DNA from: Anaerolineales bacterium
GTDB lineage: Bacteria; Chloroflexota; Anaerolineae; Anaerolineales; Villigracilaceae
Length of the DNA stretch: 64,000 nt
Assembly: GCA_016789305.1 (NCBI GenBank)
Contig: JAEURJ010000013.1
Location: 558,001-622,000 of the forward strand
Direction: 5' to 3'
Positions 18,150-27,251 of this stretch are shown piece by piece. The notes under the pieces are model-generated. The model was given only the letters and a program-made list of their open reading frames with translations. It made no database searches and was not told where the DNA came from. The position numbers and the translations under genes were made by a program. How positions within the stretch are numbered: position 1 is the stretch's first letter; each line of letters starts with the position of its first letter.

Positions 18150-19318
18150 TATTTCAGGCCAAGCTCGCTCCGAGAAATGACCAATCTTTGAATTTCGCTG
18201 GTGCCTTCGTAAATCTCGGTAATTTTCGCATCACGAAAATATCTTTCAACTGGCAGCTCCTTGCTATATCCCATGCCGCCGTGGATTTGCACAGCCTGGT
18301 GGGTGACGTACATGGCTGTTTCAGAAGAAAATAATTTTGCCATCGATGCTTCCAGTGAATACCGCCCGCCAGTTCCTTTGGATTTGTCTTTCGCAATAGC
18401 GGCATTGTAGATAAGCAAGCGTGATGCTTCAATGCGGGTTTTCATGTCCGCGATTTTGAACCCGGTGCCCTGAAATGCACCGATGGGTTGGCCAAACGCT
18501 TCACGCTGACCCGCATACTGCCTCGCTGCTTCGTAGGCAGCCTCTGCAATTCCGAGCGCTTGGGTGGCGATCCCAATGCGGCCCGCATCCAGAACGGTCA
18601 TGGCGATCTTGAAACCTTCGCCTTCGTTGCCGAGTCTGTTTTCAGCTGGGACTCTGCAGTTTTCGAAGATCAGCTCACTGGTAGCTGAAGCGCGGATCCC
18701 GAGTTTGGGCTCCTTTTTTCCGCGAGTCAATCCGGGCGTGTTTCCATCCACTAGAAAAGCTGTCACGCCTTTTTGTTTTTTTTCCGGATCGGTCATCATA
18801 AAGACGACAAAATAATTTGCAACAGGTCCGCTGGTGACCCATGATTTGCGGCCGTTCAAAACATAGAAATCACCATCGCGTGTAGCCCGGCTTTTTATTG
18901 CGCCTGCGTCTGACCCGCTTTGGGGCTCTGTGAGCGAGTACCCGCCGATGGCTTTTCCTGAAGCGATGGGCGTGACGAATTTATGCTTTTGTTCTTCCGT
19001 TCCGAATTTTAGAATGCCGTGGCAATAAAGCGAATTATTGACCGACATGATGACGCCGTGAGAGGCGTCCACTTTGCAGATTTCTTCAAGCGCCAGCATG
19101 TAAGAGAGTGCATCCATGCCGGAACCGCCGTATTGTTCGGGAACCTCAATGCCCATGAATCCAAGTTCACCCATTTTTTTGATGGTTGCATGTGGAAATT
19201 CGCCGCTCTCATCGAACTCAGCCGCAATAGGGGCGATCTCTTTTTGAGCGAAATCGCGTGCAGCATCCCGGATCATTTTGTGCTCGTTGTTGAGAGGGTA
19301 AATTGGCAATTCAGTCAT
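18149..19318 (-). CDS. Acyl-CoA dehydrogenase (short-chain/butyryl type)
   Basis: A 389-residue FAD enzyme oxidising an acyl-CoA to the trans-2-enoyl-CoA and passing electrons to ETF. Domains are in the usual order: N-terminal helical, central beta (YSLTEPQSGSDAGA and KSWVTSGP around the flavin), C-terminal helical with QIHGGMGYSKELPVERYFRDAKI. The catalytic Glu is in [10 protein letters not shown] near the C-terminus. ATG 19318 is preferred because GGAG lies eight bases upstream; a GTG at 19327 adds three residues. Translationally coupled with the MDR gene downstream. A second, different paralogue lies at 28429-29580. Confidence 0.92.
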   Translation of the reverse strand: MTELPIYPLNNEHKMIRDAARDFAQKEIAPIAAEFDESGEFPHATIKKMGELGFMGIEVPEQYGGSGMDALSYMLALEEICKVDASHGVIMSVNNSLYCHGILKFGTEEQKHKFVTPIASGKAIGGYSLTEPQSGSDAGAIKSRATRDGDFYVLNGRKSWVTSGPVANYFVVFMMTDPEKKQKGVTAFLVDGNTPGLTRGKKEPKLGIRASATSELIFENCRVPAENRLGNEGEGFKIAMTVLDAGRIGIATQALGIAEAAYEAARQYAGQREAFGQPIGAFQGTGFKIADMKTRIEASRLLIYNAAIAKDKSKGTGGRYSLEASMAKLFSSETAMYVTHQAVQIHGGMGYSKELPVERYFRDAKITEIYEGTSEIQRLVISRSELGLK

Positions 19319-19521
19319 AAACGACACTCCAGTTTTTTTAAACTTTCACAAATTATACCGCTAGGCTTTCGAATAGATGCTTTCCATGATGCCTATACAA
19401 GGTGAAATTTGTGGGGAACTTGTGATGTCATATTCGGAAATTAATAATTGACGACTCCTTCCCCTAATCTATATAATTTTGCTACATTTTCCCCGATTTC
19501 GCCTGTAGGGAAAATACCGTC

Positions 19522-19561
19522 CGAGAGCAGATTTTGCACCTGGTGTAAATTTCCGCTCTCG
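19522..19561 (+). promoter_or_regulatory. Nested inverted repeat in the leader of the polyamine-type ABC operon
   Basis: Outer arms CGAGAGC (19522-19528) and GCTCTCG (19555-19561) enclose an imperfect inner dyad (ATTT..GCACC / GGTG.AAAT). Together they can form one long two-stage hairpin ending 29 bases before the solute-binding protein ATG. AAAGGAG follows at 19578-19584. It may be an operator or a structured leader. No good promoter hexamers could be placed confidently in this 271-base gap. Confidence 0.45.
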
Positions 19562-19589
19562 AAAACTTATATACCTCAAAGGAGTGAGA

Positions 19590-20819
19590 ATGAATAAGTT
19601 TGTATTTAAAGTGTTGGCTGTATTGGTGTTTGCCAGTCTCGTGCTTTCAGCCTGTGGCCCCGCAGCCACTGAAGCACCCGCTGCAACCGAGGCTCCTGCC
19701 GCCGCAACAGAAGCCCCTGCTGCGGCAACTGAAGCGCCTGCCGCTGCGATGTCTGGCGAAGGTGAAGTTGCCATCGTCGCCTGGCCTGGCTATATTGAGC
19801 GCGGTGCAAACGATGCCGCTTATGATTGGGTCACAGCTTTCGAAGCTGAGACCGGTTGTATGGTCACTGTCAAGGATGCAGCCACTTCCGACGAAATGGT
19901 TTCCTTGATCAACGCCGGCGGATATGACTTGGTGACCGCCTCTGGTGATGCGAGTCTGCGCCTGGTCTATGGCGGTTCGGTACAGGAACTTGACTTGTCA
20001 AAGATTCCTTCCTACAACACGGTCGATGAGCGCCTCCAGAATGCTGCCTGGCACACTGTGGACGGCAAGCACTATGGCGTTTCCTATCAATGGGGTCCCA
20101 ATGTGTTGATGTACAATACCGAGGTTTTCCCGGAAGCTCCCACCTCTTGGAATGTAGTCTTTGAAGAACAAACTCTTCCCGATGGACAATCCAATACAGG
20201 TCGTGTTCAGGCTTATTCCGGCCCGATCTATATTGCAGACGCCGCTCTTTATTTGATGGCGACCAAACCTGAATTGGGCATTACAGATCCCTATGAATTG
20301 AACGAAGAACAATTTGCCGCCGCAGTTGAATTGTTAACCGCTCAACGCGCGATTGCTTCCAAGTATTGGGGCGATTATCTGCTTCAGGTGGAAGACTTCA
20401 AGACCGAAGGTTTTGTCGCTTCTTCTTCCTGGCCGTTACAGGTAAACCTCCTCCAGGCTGATGGCGCTCCGATTGCGAGCGTTGTTCCTGCTGAAGGAGC
20501 CACCGGCTGGGCTGATACCACCATGATGGCAGCCAATGCTCCTCATCCCACCTGTGCTTATTTGTGGCTTGAGCACTCCATTGACCCCAAGGTTCAAGGT
20601 GACGTTGCCTCCTGGTTCGGCTCTGCTCCTTCCGTGCCGGCCGCTTGTGATGGTGCCAGCGAATTGCTCGGCACCGAAGGTTGTGCCGCCAACGGCTTCG
20701 ATACCTTCGACCAGATCTATTTCTGGAAGACACCCATTGCCGATTGTGGAAATGGCGAGTCGAATTGTGTGACCTACGACCGCTGGACCGAAGAATTCAC
20801 CAAGATCGTCGGCCAGTAA
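19590..20819 (+). CDS. Extracellular solute-binding lipoprotein, spermidine/putrescine type
   Basis: A 409-residue lipoprotein of the PotD/PotF-like SBP family that captures substrate outside the membrane. The signal peptide ends at lipobox LSAC (Cys about residue 22), followed by an Ala-Thr-Glu-Pro repeat linker to about residue 55. The mature domain begins near VAIVAWPGYIERG, the usual first strand of PotD-like proteins, and contains GVSYQWGPNVLMYNTEVF and APTSWNVVFEE. AAAGGAG is ideally placed before ATG 19590, so the in-frame GTG at 19584 is unlikely. The ATPase and two permease genes follow after a hairpin. A polyamine or small amine/amino acid substrate is inferred from the transporter class. 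Confidence 0.88.
   Translation: MNKFVFKVLAVLVFASLVLSACGPAATEAPAATEAPAAATEAPAAATEAPAAAMSGEGEVAIVAWPGYIERGANDAAYDWVTAFEAETGCMVTVKDAATSDEMVSLINAGGYDLVTASGDASLRLVYGGSVQELDLSKIPSYNTVDERLQNAAWHTVDGKHYGVSYQWGPNVLMYNTEVFPEAPTSWNVVFEEQTLPDGQSNTGRVQAYSGPIYIADAALYLMATKPELGITDPYELNEEQFAAAVELLTAQRAIASKYWGDYLLQVEDFKTEGFVASSSWPLQVNLLQADGAPIASVVPAEGATGWADTTMMAANAPHPTCAYLWLEHSIDPKVQGDVASWFGSAPSVPAACDGASELLGTEGCAANGFDTFDQIYFWKTPIADCGNGESNCVTYDRWTEEFTKIVGQ
19664..19750 (+). repeat. Tandem repeat coding for the Ala/Glu/Pro lipoprotein linker
   Basis: About four imperfect 21- to 24-base units encode repeats of the type ATEAPAA in the solute-binding protein. They form a flexible tether between lipid anchor and binding domain. 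Unit number could vary between strains through slippage. Confidence 0.8.
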
Positions 20820-20837
20820 AAGAAATTTGCGTTAGAA

Positions 20838-20869
20838 TCCAGCCGCGTCATCATGATGACGCGGCTGGA
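20838..20869 (+). terminator. Strong hairpin between the binding-protein and ATPase genes
   Basis: A perfect palindrome with arms of about 14 bases (TCCAGCCGCGTCAT / ATGACGCGGCTGGA) and a four-base loop, starting 19 bases after the stop codon. The tail CTTTATTT is only weakly T-rich. It likely terminates part of the transcripts or protects the upstream mRNA, giving more binding protein than membrane subunits. Confidence 0.7.
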
Positions 20870-20988
20870 ACTTTATTTACGGTTCTGTCTTTGATTCTTG
20901 AGCGAATAAATGAAACGGATATTGCTGGTTGATCTGCGTCATTTATTTGGTCATGAATTTTTCAAAAAATATCAATCGAGGGTACGAG

Positions 20989-22041
20989 ATGAAAGAATCA
21001 GCGATCTTATTCAAGAATGTGAGTCGTGTCTTTTCTGTTCGGCACAATGATATTGCGGGTACGGTCAAGGCAGTGGACGGTATATCATTGGATATTCGCG
21101 ATGGTGAATTTTTCTCCCTGCTTGGCCCATCGGGTTCTGGTAAGACCACCAGCTTGCGTATGATCGCCGGCTTTGACCGTCCGACCAGCGGCAGTATCCT
21201 CCTCTACGGTCAGGATGTATCGAACCTGCCACCTTACGAGCGCGATGTCAACACTGTGTTTCAGGATTATGCCCTCTTTCCCCACATGACCGTTGGTGAA
21301 AATGTCGCGTATGGTTTGATGATCAAAAAAGTATCCAAAGCGGAACGGCAAAAAAAAGCGGACGAAATGCTCGACCTGGTGCGTCTGCCCGGCTTTGCGG
21401 ATCGCAAACCTGCACAGCTCTCCGGCGGACAACGGCAGCGCGTCGCACTTGCCCGGGCCTTGATCAATCATCCCAAAGTGTTACTCCTCGATGAGCCGTT
21501 AGGCGCATTGGACTTGAAACTGCGCCAGCAGATGCAAGTGGAATTGAAGTCGATCCAACAGCGGGTTGGAATTACATTTATCTTCGTCACTCACGATCAG
21601 GAAGAGGCCCTGACGATGAGCGACCGCATTGCTGTATTCAATCTGGGAAAGATCGAACAGGTCGGCACGCCCGCCGAAGTGTACGAGCACCCTGCGACTA
21701 CTTTTGTCGCCAGCTTTGTCGGGACGTCGAATCTCGTTTCGGGCGAGGTTGCAAAACGAATTACAGGAAGCGATACGCGTTTTTCGATCCGTCCTGAAAA
21801 GATCCGCCTCGGTTCCATGAGTGACAAAATTGATGCGGATATGGTCTCTGCAGACGGCGTCGTCCGTGACGTGGTCTACATTGGCTTGTTCACCCGTTAT
21901 CTGATTGAATTGGAAGGTGGTGGCGATCTGGTTGTGGTGGAACAAAATTTAAACACCACTTCGATGGATGTGATGAAGGCGAAAAGTCAAAAAGTGCGTT
22001 TGATCTGGAAGAAGGAACACGTCCGCCACGTGGAAGGTTAA
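20989..22041 (+). CDS. potA: ABC transporter ATP-binding protein, spermidine/putrescine type
   Basis: A 350-residue ATPase energising the importer. Walker [10 protein letters not shown] at 46-54, Q-loop in [11 protein letters not shown], signature LSGGQ at 144-148, Walker B VLLLDEP at 164-170, switch His in FVTHDQEEA, and a C-terminal TOBE-like domain (about 270-350). ATG 20989 is chosen because GAGGG lies upstream; a longer reading frame from 20929 has no ribosome site. Two bases separate it from the first permease gene. Confidence 0.93.
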   Translation: MKESAILFKNVSRVFSVRHNDIAGTVKAVDGISLDIRDGEFFSLLGPSGSGKTTSLRMIAGFDRPTSGSILLYGQDVSNLPPYERDVNTVFQDYALFPHMTVGENVAYGLMIKKVSKAERQKKADEMLDLVRLPGFADRKPAQLSGGQRQRVALARALINHPKVLLLDEPLGALDLKLRQQMQVELKSIQQRVGITFIFVTHDQEEALTMSDRIAVFNLGKIEQVGTPAEVYEHPATTFVASFVGTSNLVSGEVAKRITGSDTRFSIRPEKIRLGSMSDKIDADMVSADGVVRDVVYIGLFTRYLIELEGGGDLVVVEQNLNTTSMDVMKAKSQKVRLIWKKEHVRHVEG

Positions 22042-22043
22042 AG

Positions 22044-22949
22044 ATGCTGAATCGAATCTCAACTTTCTTCTACCTCCGTCCCAGGCTGGTTCTCGCGCTG
22101 ATGTTGATCCCGCCGCTGTTATGGTTTTTGGTGGTGTATATCGGCTCCTTGATGACCATGCTGCTGAACAGTTTCTTTTATTTGGATGGCTTCACCGGTA
22201 AGGTGGTGCGGGAATTTACGCTGAAGACTTACCTGAAATTACTGGACCCCACCAACCTGCAAATTTTTGGCCGCACTACCTTGATGGCTGTGTTGGTGAC
22301 CTTTGCCTGCATTTTGATCGCATTCCCACTTTCGTATTACATGGCACGCTTTACCTCGGGTCGTTTCAAGACTTTCCTTTATCTTGCAGTGACCATCCCC
22401 TTATGGTCCAGTTATGTGGTGCGTGTGTATTCCTGGAAGTTAATTCTTGCAAAGGAGGGCATCATCACCTGGTTCGCCAATCTCGTGCATTTGAACGGTC
22501 TGTTAGATGCATATTTAAAATTGCCGGGCGTGGGCGGCACCTCTCTTTCCATTTCTCCGACGGGTATTTTCATTGTCTTTGTTTACATCTGGCTTCCGTA
22601 TATGATCATTCCGATTCAAACCGCCTTGGAGCGTGTTCCAAAATCATTGATCGAAGCTTCCAGCGATCTCGGCGCAAGACCTTCTGAAACTTTTCGTACG
22701 GTCATTTTGCCGCTTGCCTTTCCCGGTGTGATTGCCGGTTCCATTTTTACCTTTTCACTTACCCTGGGGGATTTCATTGTCCCGCAATTGTATGGAACCT
22801 CGAGTTATTACATTGGCAAAGCCGTGTTGACTTACCAGGGAACTTCCGGAAATATTCCTCTTGCCGCTGCATTCACAATGGGGCCGATCGTGATCATGAT
22901 CGTGTATCTCCTGATCGCCAAAAAATTGGGAGCTTTCGATGCCCTCTAA
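22044..22949 (+). CDS. potB: ABC transporter permease, PotB type
   Basis: A 301-residue inner-membrane permease with six predicted helices. The cytoplasmic EAA loop that docks on the ATPase reads EASSDLGARPSETF, followed by RTVILPLAFPGVIAG. It pairs with the next gene to make the heterodimeric channel and overlaps that gene by eleven bases. Confidence 0.92.
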   Translation: MLNRISTFFYLRPRLVLALMLIPPLLWFLVVYIGSLMTMLLNSFFYLDGFTGKVVREFTLKTYLKLLDPTNLQIFGRTTLMAVLVTFACILIAFPLSYYMARFTSGRFKTFLYLAVTIPLWSSYVVRVYSWKLILAKEGIITWFANLVHLNGLLDAYLKLPGVGGTSLSISPTGIFIVFVYIWLPYMIIPIQTALERVPKSLIEASSDLGARPSETFRTVILPLAFPGVIAGSIFTFSLTLGDFIVPQLYGTSSYYIGKAVLTYQGTSGNIPLAAAFTMGPIVIMIVYLLIAKKLGAFDAL

Positions 22950-23763
22950 ATCACCCGCTCAACCCGGCGAACGCGCGTCCTGGATTTTAAAGATCAGCGC
23001 GATTGCGGCGTTGCTTTTCCTGCACATCCCCATGTGGTTGATTTTTCTTTATTCCTTCACCACGGAAGAATCGGCCTATTCCTTTCCGCCTCCCGGGCTG
23101 ACCCTCAAATGGATTCCGCAGGCAATCGCAACTCCTGCCATGCAGGACGCCTTATTTCTGACGCTGAAAGTTGCCGCGCTGGCAACGATCACCGCTTTGA
23201 TCCTTGGAACGCTTGCCGCTGCTGCTGTGTATCGTTATGAATTTTTCGGCAAGGAAGCAATTTCGTTTATGCTGGTTCTGCCTTTGGCACTGCCCGGTAT
23301 CGTGACCGGCATTGCCATGCGTTCCGCCATCGGGTTAATGACGATCCCATTTTCCTTTTGGACGATTGTCATTGGCCATGCTACTTTTTGCGTGGTCGTT
23401 GTGTATAACAATGTGCTGGCCCGCTTCCGCCGCACGGGCGGTACCATGGTGGAAGCTTCGATGGATCTTGGCGCGAATTCATTTCAAACTTTTCTTCACA
23501 TCATCCTTCCGAACATGGCTTCAGCTTTGCTGGCAGGTGCGATTCTCGCCTTTTCCTTATCGTTCGATGAAGTGATCGTTACGACGTTTACGGCAGGCAA
23601 TCAACAGACTTTGCCTATTTGGATTTTTAGTCAGATGTTAAAGCCGCGCAATCGCCCCATTACCAATGTAACCGCGATGCTGGTTGTATTGATCACGGCG
23701 ATTCCAATTTTGATCGCACAAAGAATCGTAGCGAGTTCGCACGATACAGAAGGCAATAAGTGA
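22939..23763 (+). CDS. potC: ABC transporter permease, PotC type
   Basis: A 274-residue second permease with six predicted helices and the EAA loop EASMDLGANSFQTF followed by LHIILPNMASALLAG. The ATG lies inside the end of potB, so the two are translationally coupled. It completes the binding protein-ATPase-permease-permease set. Confidence 0.92.
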   Translation: MPSKSPAQPGERASWILKISAIAALLFLHIPMWLIFLYSFTTEESAYSFPPPGLTLKWIPQAIATPAMQDALFLTLKVAALATITALILGTLAAAAVYRYEFFGKEAISFMLVLPLALPGIVTGIAMRSAIGLMTIPFSFWTIVIGHATFCVVVVYNNVLARFRRTGGTMVEASMDLGANSFQTFLHIILPNMASALLAGAILAFSLSFDEVIVTTFTAGNQQTLPIWIFSQMLKPRNRPITNVTAMLVVLITAIPILIAQRIVASSHDTEGNK

Positions 23764-23785
23764 TTTTTCTGGCAAAAACTGGAAA

Positions 23786-24202
23786 ATGGAACATCCTGTT
23801 TGGAAATTTGAATCGGACTTAACCACTCGTCTGCTCGCCTGGGGTGTTCTTTCGCTTCTTTCTGGACTTTATCTTTGGTTCGCCACGAATGAATTTGGTC
23901 AAGGCTTTGGGATTCAAGCTGTCGTATGGGGGGCCGTGGATGCAGCCATCGCGTTCGTCGGCGCAAGATCTGCTGCTCGACGCAAATCCACAGCCGGCCC
24001 GAAGAAAGAAGCGCTTTTCATCCGCAAGGTGCTTTGGGTCAATGTCGGGTTGGATATCCTGTATGTGATCGGCGGCATAATCGTATTCATGTGGGAAGGT
24101 TTGTTCTGGCAGGGGACCGGTTGGGGTATCATCCTGCAAGGTGTCTTTCTGTTTTTCTTTGATCTGTTTCATGCAATAAAAACTCCCGTTGAGGTGGAAT
24201 GA
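23786..24202 (+). CDS. Small membrane protein of unknown function (DUF6992-like)
   Basis: A 138-residue protein with about four hydrophobic helices separated by a short Arg/Lys-rich loop near residues 62-75. The VWGAVDAAIAFVG segment and the LWVNVGLDILYVIGG helix resemble a small uncharacterised family I associate with DUF6992, not certainly. It begins 22 bases after potC and its stop overlaps the SET gene start (ATGA), so it may be co-transcribed with either group. Confidence 0.55.
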   Translation: MEHPVWKFESDLTTRLLAWGVLSLLSGLYLWFATNEFGQGFGIQAVVWGAVDAAIAFVGARSAARRKSTAGPKKEALFIRKVLWVNVGLDILYVIGGIIVFMWEGLFWQGTGWGIILQGVFLFFFDLFHAIKTPVEVE

Positions 24203-24699
24203 CTCTTTCATATTTGAATCCAAAATGCGAAGCGCGTGAACATGCGGAAGGCGGCTGTGGTGTGTTTGCCAAACGTTTCATTCCAAAAGGGGAGCTGATC
24301 TCCTTGTGGGGCGGCACGATTGTTCGACGGGATGAGTTGGATCCTTCCATGCCGCGTTTTACACAACGCGTTTTGCAGATCGATGAAGACTTGTTCATTT
24401 TGACTGCGGAAGACCCGGAACCCAACGACTGTTTCAATCATTCATGCGAACCTAATTTGGGATTTTCGGGCCAGATCGGTTTGATGACCATGCGCGATGT
24501 GCAAGACGGTGAGGAATTGTGTTTTGATTACGCCATGTCTGACGGCGGCCCGTACGATGAATTCGAATGCTTCTGCGGCTCACCTGGTTGTCGTGGCAAA
24601 GTGACTGGAAATGATTGGAAACTTCCGCAGTTGTGGAAAAAATACGACGGATATTTTTCAACATATCTTGCCAGACGGATCGAAAAAATCCGTAAATGA
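24199..24699 (+). CDS. SET-domain protein lysine methyltransferase
   Basis: A 166-residue stand-alone SET protein. The N-terminal strand has GCGVFAKRFIPKGELI, the catalytic pseudoknot has NDCFNHSCEPN with the NHSCxPN motif near residues 76-85, and the Tyr in LCFDYAMSD follows. The post-SET motif CFCGSPGCRG (near 143-152) matches CxCGxxxCRG except that a Cys-linked zinc site is formed with few residues. It transfers methyl from SAM to protein lysines; the substrate is unknown. Start and stop overlap both neighbours by four bases (ATGA), so it is embedded in a coupled gene string. Confidence 0.85.
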   Translation: MTLSYLNPKCEAREHAEGGCGVFAKRFIPKGELISLWGGTIVRRDELDPSMPRFTQRVLQIDEDLFILTAEDPEPNDCFNHSCEPNLGFSGQIGLMTMRDVQDGEELCFDYAMSDGGPYDEFECFCGSPGCRGKVTGNDWKLPQLWKKYDGYFSTYLARRIEKIRK

Positions 24700-26174
24700 A
24701 AATTTCATTTCCCGTTCGAATTTATTTGATTGCATTGATTCTGAGGCTTGTGCCTGTATTATTGACACGCAGCCTGGGTATTGGACTCGACGATATGTTC
24801 CAATATGACATGCTGGCGCGCAGTATCTCGTCCGGGCATGGTTTCCGCTGGTATGCACAAGATGACCTTAAGATGCTGGCGCCATATGTGAAGTTTGACA
24901 TGACCACTGCGAAAGGATACGACCCGGAATACGGCTTGTATACCTCCTTTCGTGCCCCGTTGTATCCTGCATTTTTGGCGCTCGTTTATTTTTTCAATGG
25001 GCTGGATTTTTCCCGTTTCTTTGCAGCGCGGTTGGCTCAAATAATTTTTCTCGGCGCTCCGCTTGCACCGTTGACTTATTGGGTGACAAAACGTCTTTCA
25101 CTCTTTCCTCTTTCCTTTGAGATGGATCAGGAAAGAGGAAAGAAGAAAGAGGAGGTGGTTGGGCGAATTGCTGCGTGGATTGTGGCTTGTTATCCCATGC
25201 TGCTGGTATATCCGCTTGGCCTTGGTACGGAAAACCTCTTTTTTGTTCTTCTTCTTTCTTCATTTTTCTTTCTTCTCAAATCCATTGACAATCCCGCCAC
25301 AATCCATTTTCTACTCGCTGGTCTCTTTCTTGCTCTGACCACGCTCACGCGGTCGGTAATTTTGCCTTTTGCCGTGATTTCCATTCTTTATTTGATTTAT
25401 CTTCATCGAAAGAAGGCGTTGCTGACCGGTCTGGCATTTATCATTGTGCTTCTCCCTTGGGTCGTGCGAAATTCACTTTTGCATCACAAATTGACCGGAG
25501 TCGAAACCTCGATGGGATACAACTTGTATCTCGGTTATCACCCTGAAGGAAATGGCTCCTTTGTTTTTGGTCCCTCCCTCGATCTGCTTTCCATCATGGA
25601 CGACGCGGAGCGCGACAAGGTTGGGACACAAACCGCGATTCAATTCATCAAAGATGCACCAGAACGATTTATCCCTCTGGCTGTTAATCGCCTTGGCTTT
25701 TTCTTTGGCTTGGAAAAACGTGTGTTGGTATATTTTTATTCCAATAACATTTTGGGCTTTATTCCAAAGCCTGTCTTGCTTATTATTTCCGCGTTTTTAC
25801 TCCTCCCTTTTGTATTTATTTCAATTTCATCTGCACTTGGCGCTTCCCTGTTGAAATGTGATTCGAGAATCGCTCTTGAGGGCTTGTTGTTTTTTACCTA
25901 TTTGTTGCCGCATGTTTTCATTCTGGCCGAAGATCGTTTCCACCTTGCCTTGATCCCTTATATGGCAATTCTCGCCGCATATTTTTGGGTCAATGGATTT
26001 CAAAGCCTCGCCGTCTGCTGGCGCGAATCGAATTATGGAAAACTTGCGGTACTTGTTGCGACTTTAGTTGTGTTCCTGCTCTTAACCAATTGGGGATTTG
26101 AATTGGCTCGCGATGCGGATAAAATCAGTGCGTTACTTGGCCCGAATGGGAATAAAACTTACTTTCCTTACTAG
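24696..26174 (+). CDS. Multi-pass membrane protein, GT39/ArnT-like glycosyltransferase
   Basis: A 492-residue protein with about ten to twelve helices. The first loop carries LGIGLDDMFQYDMLARSI, with paired Asp in the position of the GT-C catalytic acidic residues, and SSGHGFRWY follows. This matches dolichyl/polyprenyl-phosphate-sugar glycosyltransferases acting outside the membrane. The acceptor is unknown. The gene overlaps the SET gene by four bases. An insertion-like charged loop (about 137-155) is rich in Lys/Glu. Confidence 0.7.
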   Translation: MKISFPVRIYLIALILRLVPVLLTRSLGIGLDDMFQYDMLARSISSGHGFRWYAQDDLKMLAPYVKFDMTTAKGYDPEYGLYTSFRAPLYPAFLALVYFFNGLDFSRFFAARLAQIIFLGAPLAPLTYWVTKRLSLFPLSFEMDQERGKKKEEVVGRIAAWIVACYPMLLVYPLGLGTENLFFVLLLSSFFFLLKSIDNPATIHFLLAGLFLALTTLTRSVILPFAVISILYLIYLHRKKALLTGLAFIIVLLPWVVRNSLLHHKLTGVETSMGYNLYLGYHPEGNGSFVFGPSLDLLSIMDDAERDKVGTQTAIQFIKDAPERFIPLAVNRLGFFFGLEKRVLVYFYSNNILGFIPKPVLLIISAFLLLPFVFISISSALGASLLKCDSRIALEGLLFFTYLLPHVFILAEDRFHLALIPYMAILAAYFWVNGFQSLAVCWRESNYGKLAVLVATLVVFLLLTNWGFELARDADKISALLGPNGNKTYFPY

Positions 26175-26183
26175 AGAGAATTC

Positions 26184-26798
26184 ATGAAATACTTGCTTGG
26201 CGAAAAACTGAGTTTTGACTGGAAGATCGTCGCTGTCACCATTGTCAGCACGTTGTTGTTGATGGTGGACCATTACCATAAACTGACCGCGTATAAATAC
26301 TGGGATCGGGTTTTCTTGTACCTGGCGATTCCACTTTTGATCATCGTGATTTTCTTTCGCGAAAACCCCCGCGAATACGGGTTTTCTTTTGGGGATTGGA
26401 AACTAGGCCTTGCATATACCGCCCTTGGCATTTTATTCATGGCCCCTGTGATCTATTATCTGGGTCATGGCGATGCATCCATGAAGGCGTACTATGAACG
26501 CTTTCTCCCAGGCTTGCCGTGGACAACTTTCCTCGATTTGATCGGCTGGGAATTTTTCTTTCGCGGCTGGATTCTTTTTGCATACTCCAGGAAATTTGGA
26601 CCGGAAGCTTTGTGGCTTCAAGCGGTTCCATTCGCGCTCGCTCATATCGGCAAACCTGAGATCGAAACTTTATCCACCATTTTCGGCGGGTTTGCATTTG
26701 GTTGGGTGGCATGGCGGACAAAATCTTTTGTATGGCCATTCCTGATCCACTGGTTTATCGCCACATTTATTATCCTCGTTGCAGCAGGGAGGATTTAG
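26184..26798 (+). CDS. CPBP family intramembrane metalloprotease-like protein
   Basis: A 204-residue membrane protein with about six helices and the CPBP (CAAX protease/bacteriocin-processing, Abi) motifs: WEFFFRGW as a variant of EExxxR with one Glu, then FALAHIGKPE with the His of motif 2, and a final LIHWFIATF helix with another His. Family members are glutamic-type intramembrane proteases or immunity-related proteins. The target is unknown. The last base of its stop is the first base of the GTG start of the next gene. Confidence 0.75.
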   Translation: MKYLLGEKLSFDWKIVAVTIVSTLLLMVDHYHKLTAYKYWDRVFLYLAIPLLIIVIFFRENPREYGFSFGDWKLGLAYTALGILFMAPVIYYLGHGDASMKAYYERFLPGLPWTTFLDLIGWEFFFRGWILFAYSRKFGPEALWLQAVPFALAHIGKPEIETLSTIFGGFAFGWVAWRTKSFVWPFLIHWFIATFIILVAAGRI

Positions 26799-27241
26799 TG
26801 AATAATTTTGAAATTCGTCCTGCACTGGAATCAGAGTCGACTCAAATAAAGGATCTAATTAATTTAGTTGGGATCAACCCTTCGGGATTGGATTGGAAGC
26901 GCTTTGTTGTCGCTGTGAACGAAGAAGCGAAAGTCATTGCCTGCGGACAGTTAAAGCCTCACGGCGAAGATGTCATCGAGTTGGCTTCGATTGCAACATT
27001 GCCCGAGTATCGCGGACAGGGACTCGCTCGTACGATCATCGAAGATTTATTGGAGAAAGCTCCGCGCCCTTTATATTTGATGTGCATTGCCCATAACGGC
27101 CCGATGTATGAAAAGTTTGGATTTCGTTCGATTGCAGAAGACCAAATGCCGAAATATTTTCGGCGCATTAAAAAATTATTTGCCGTTGCGGAGGTCTTTC
27201 GCAAAAGTGAGGAAGAATTGCTTGTCATGAAGTTGGAGTAA
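26798..27241 (+). CDS. GNAT family N-acetyltransferase
   Basis: A 147-residue acetyltransferase. The acetyl-CoA loop reads YRGQGLARTIIEDLL (motif A, near residue 70), preceded by ELASIATLPE, and the C-terminal strand PMYEKFGFRSI is typical. The start is the GTG at 26798, one base into the upstream stop codon, with GGGAGG five to six bases before it; the longer in-frame ORF start at 26702 lies within the CPBP gene and has no such site. The acceptor is unknown. Confidence 0.8.
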   Translation: MNNFEIRPALESESTQIKDLINLVGINPSGLDWKRFVVAVNEEAKVIACGQLKPHGEDVIELASIATLPEYRGQGLARTIIEDLLEKAPRPLYLMCIAHNGPMYEKFGFRSIAEDQMPKYFRRIKKLFAVAEVFRKSEEELLVMKLE

Positions 27242-27251
27242 AATTCAATTC

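Noticed and set aside
19469..19774. Ala/Gly/Ser-rich antisense frame across the start of the binding-protein gene
   Set aside because: Its repeats are just the complement of the linker-coding tandem repeat.
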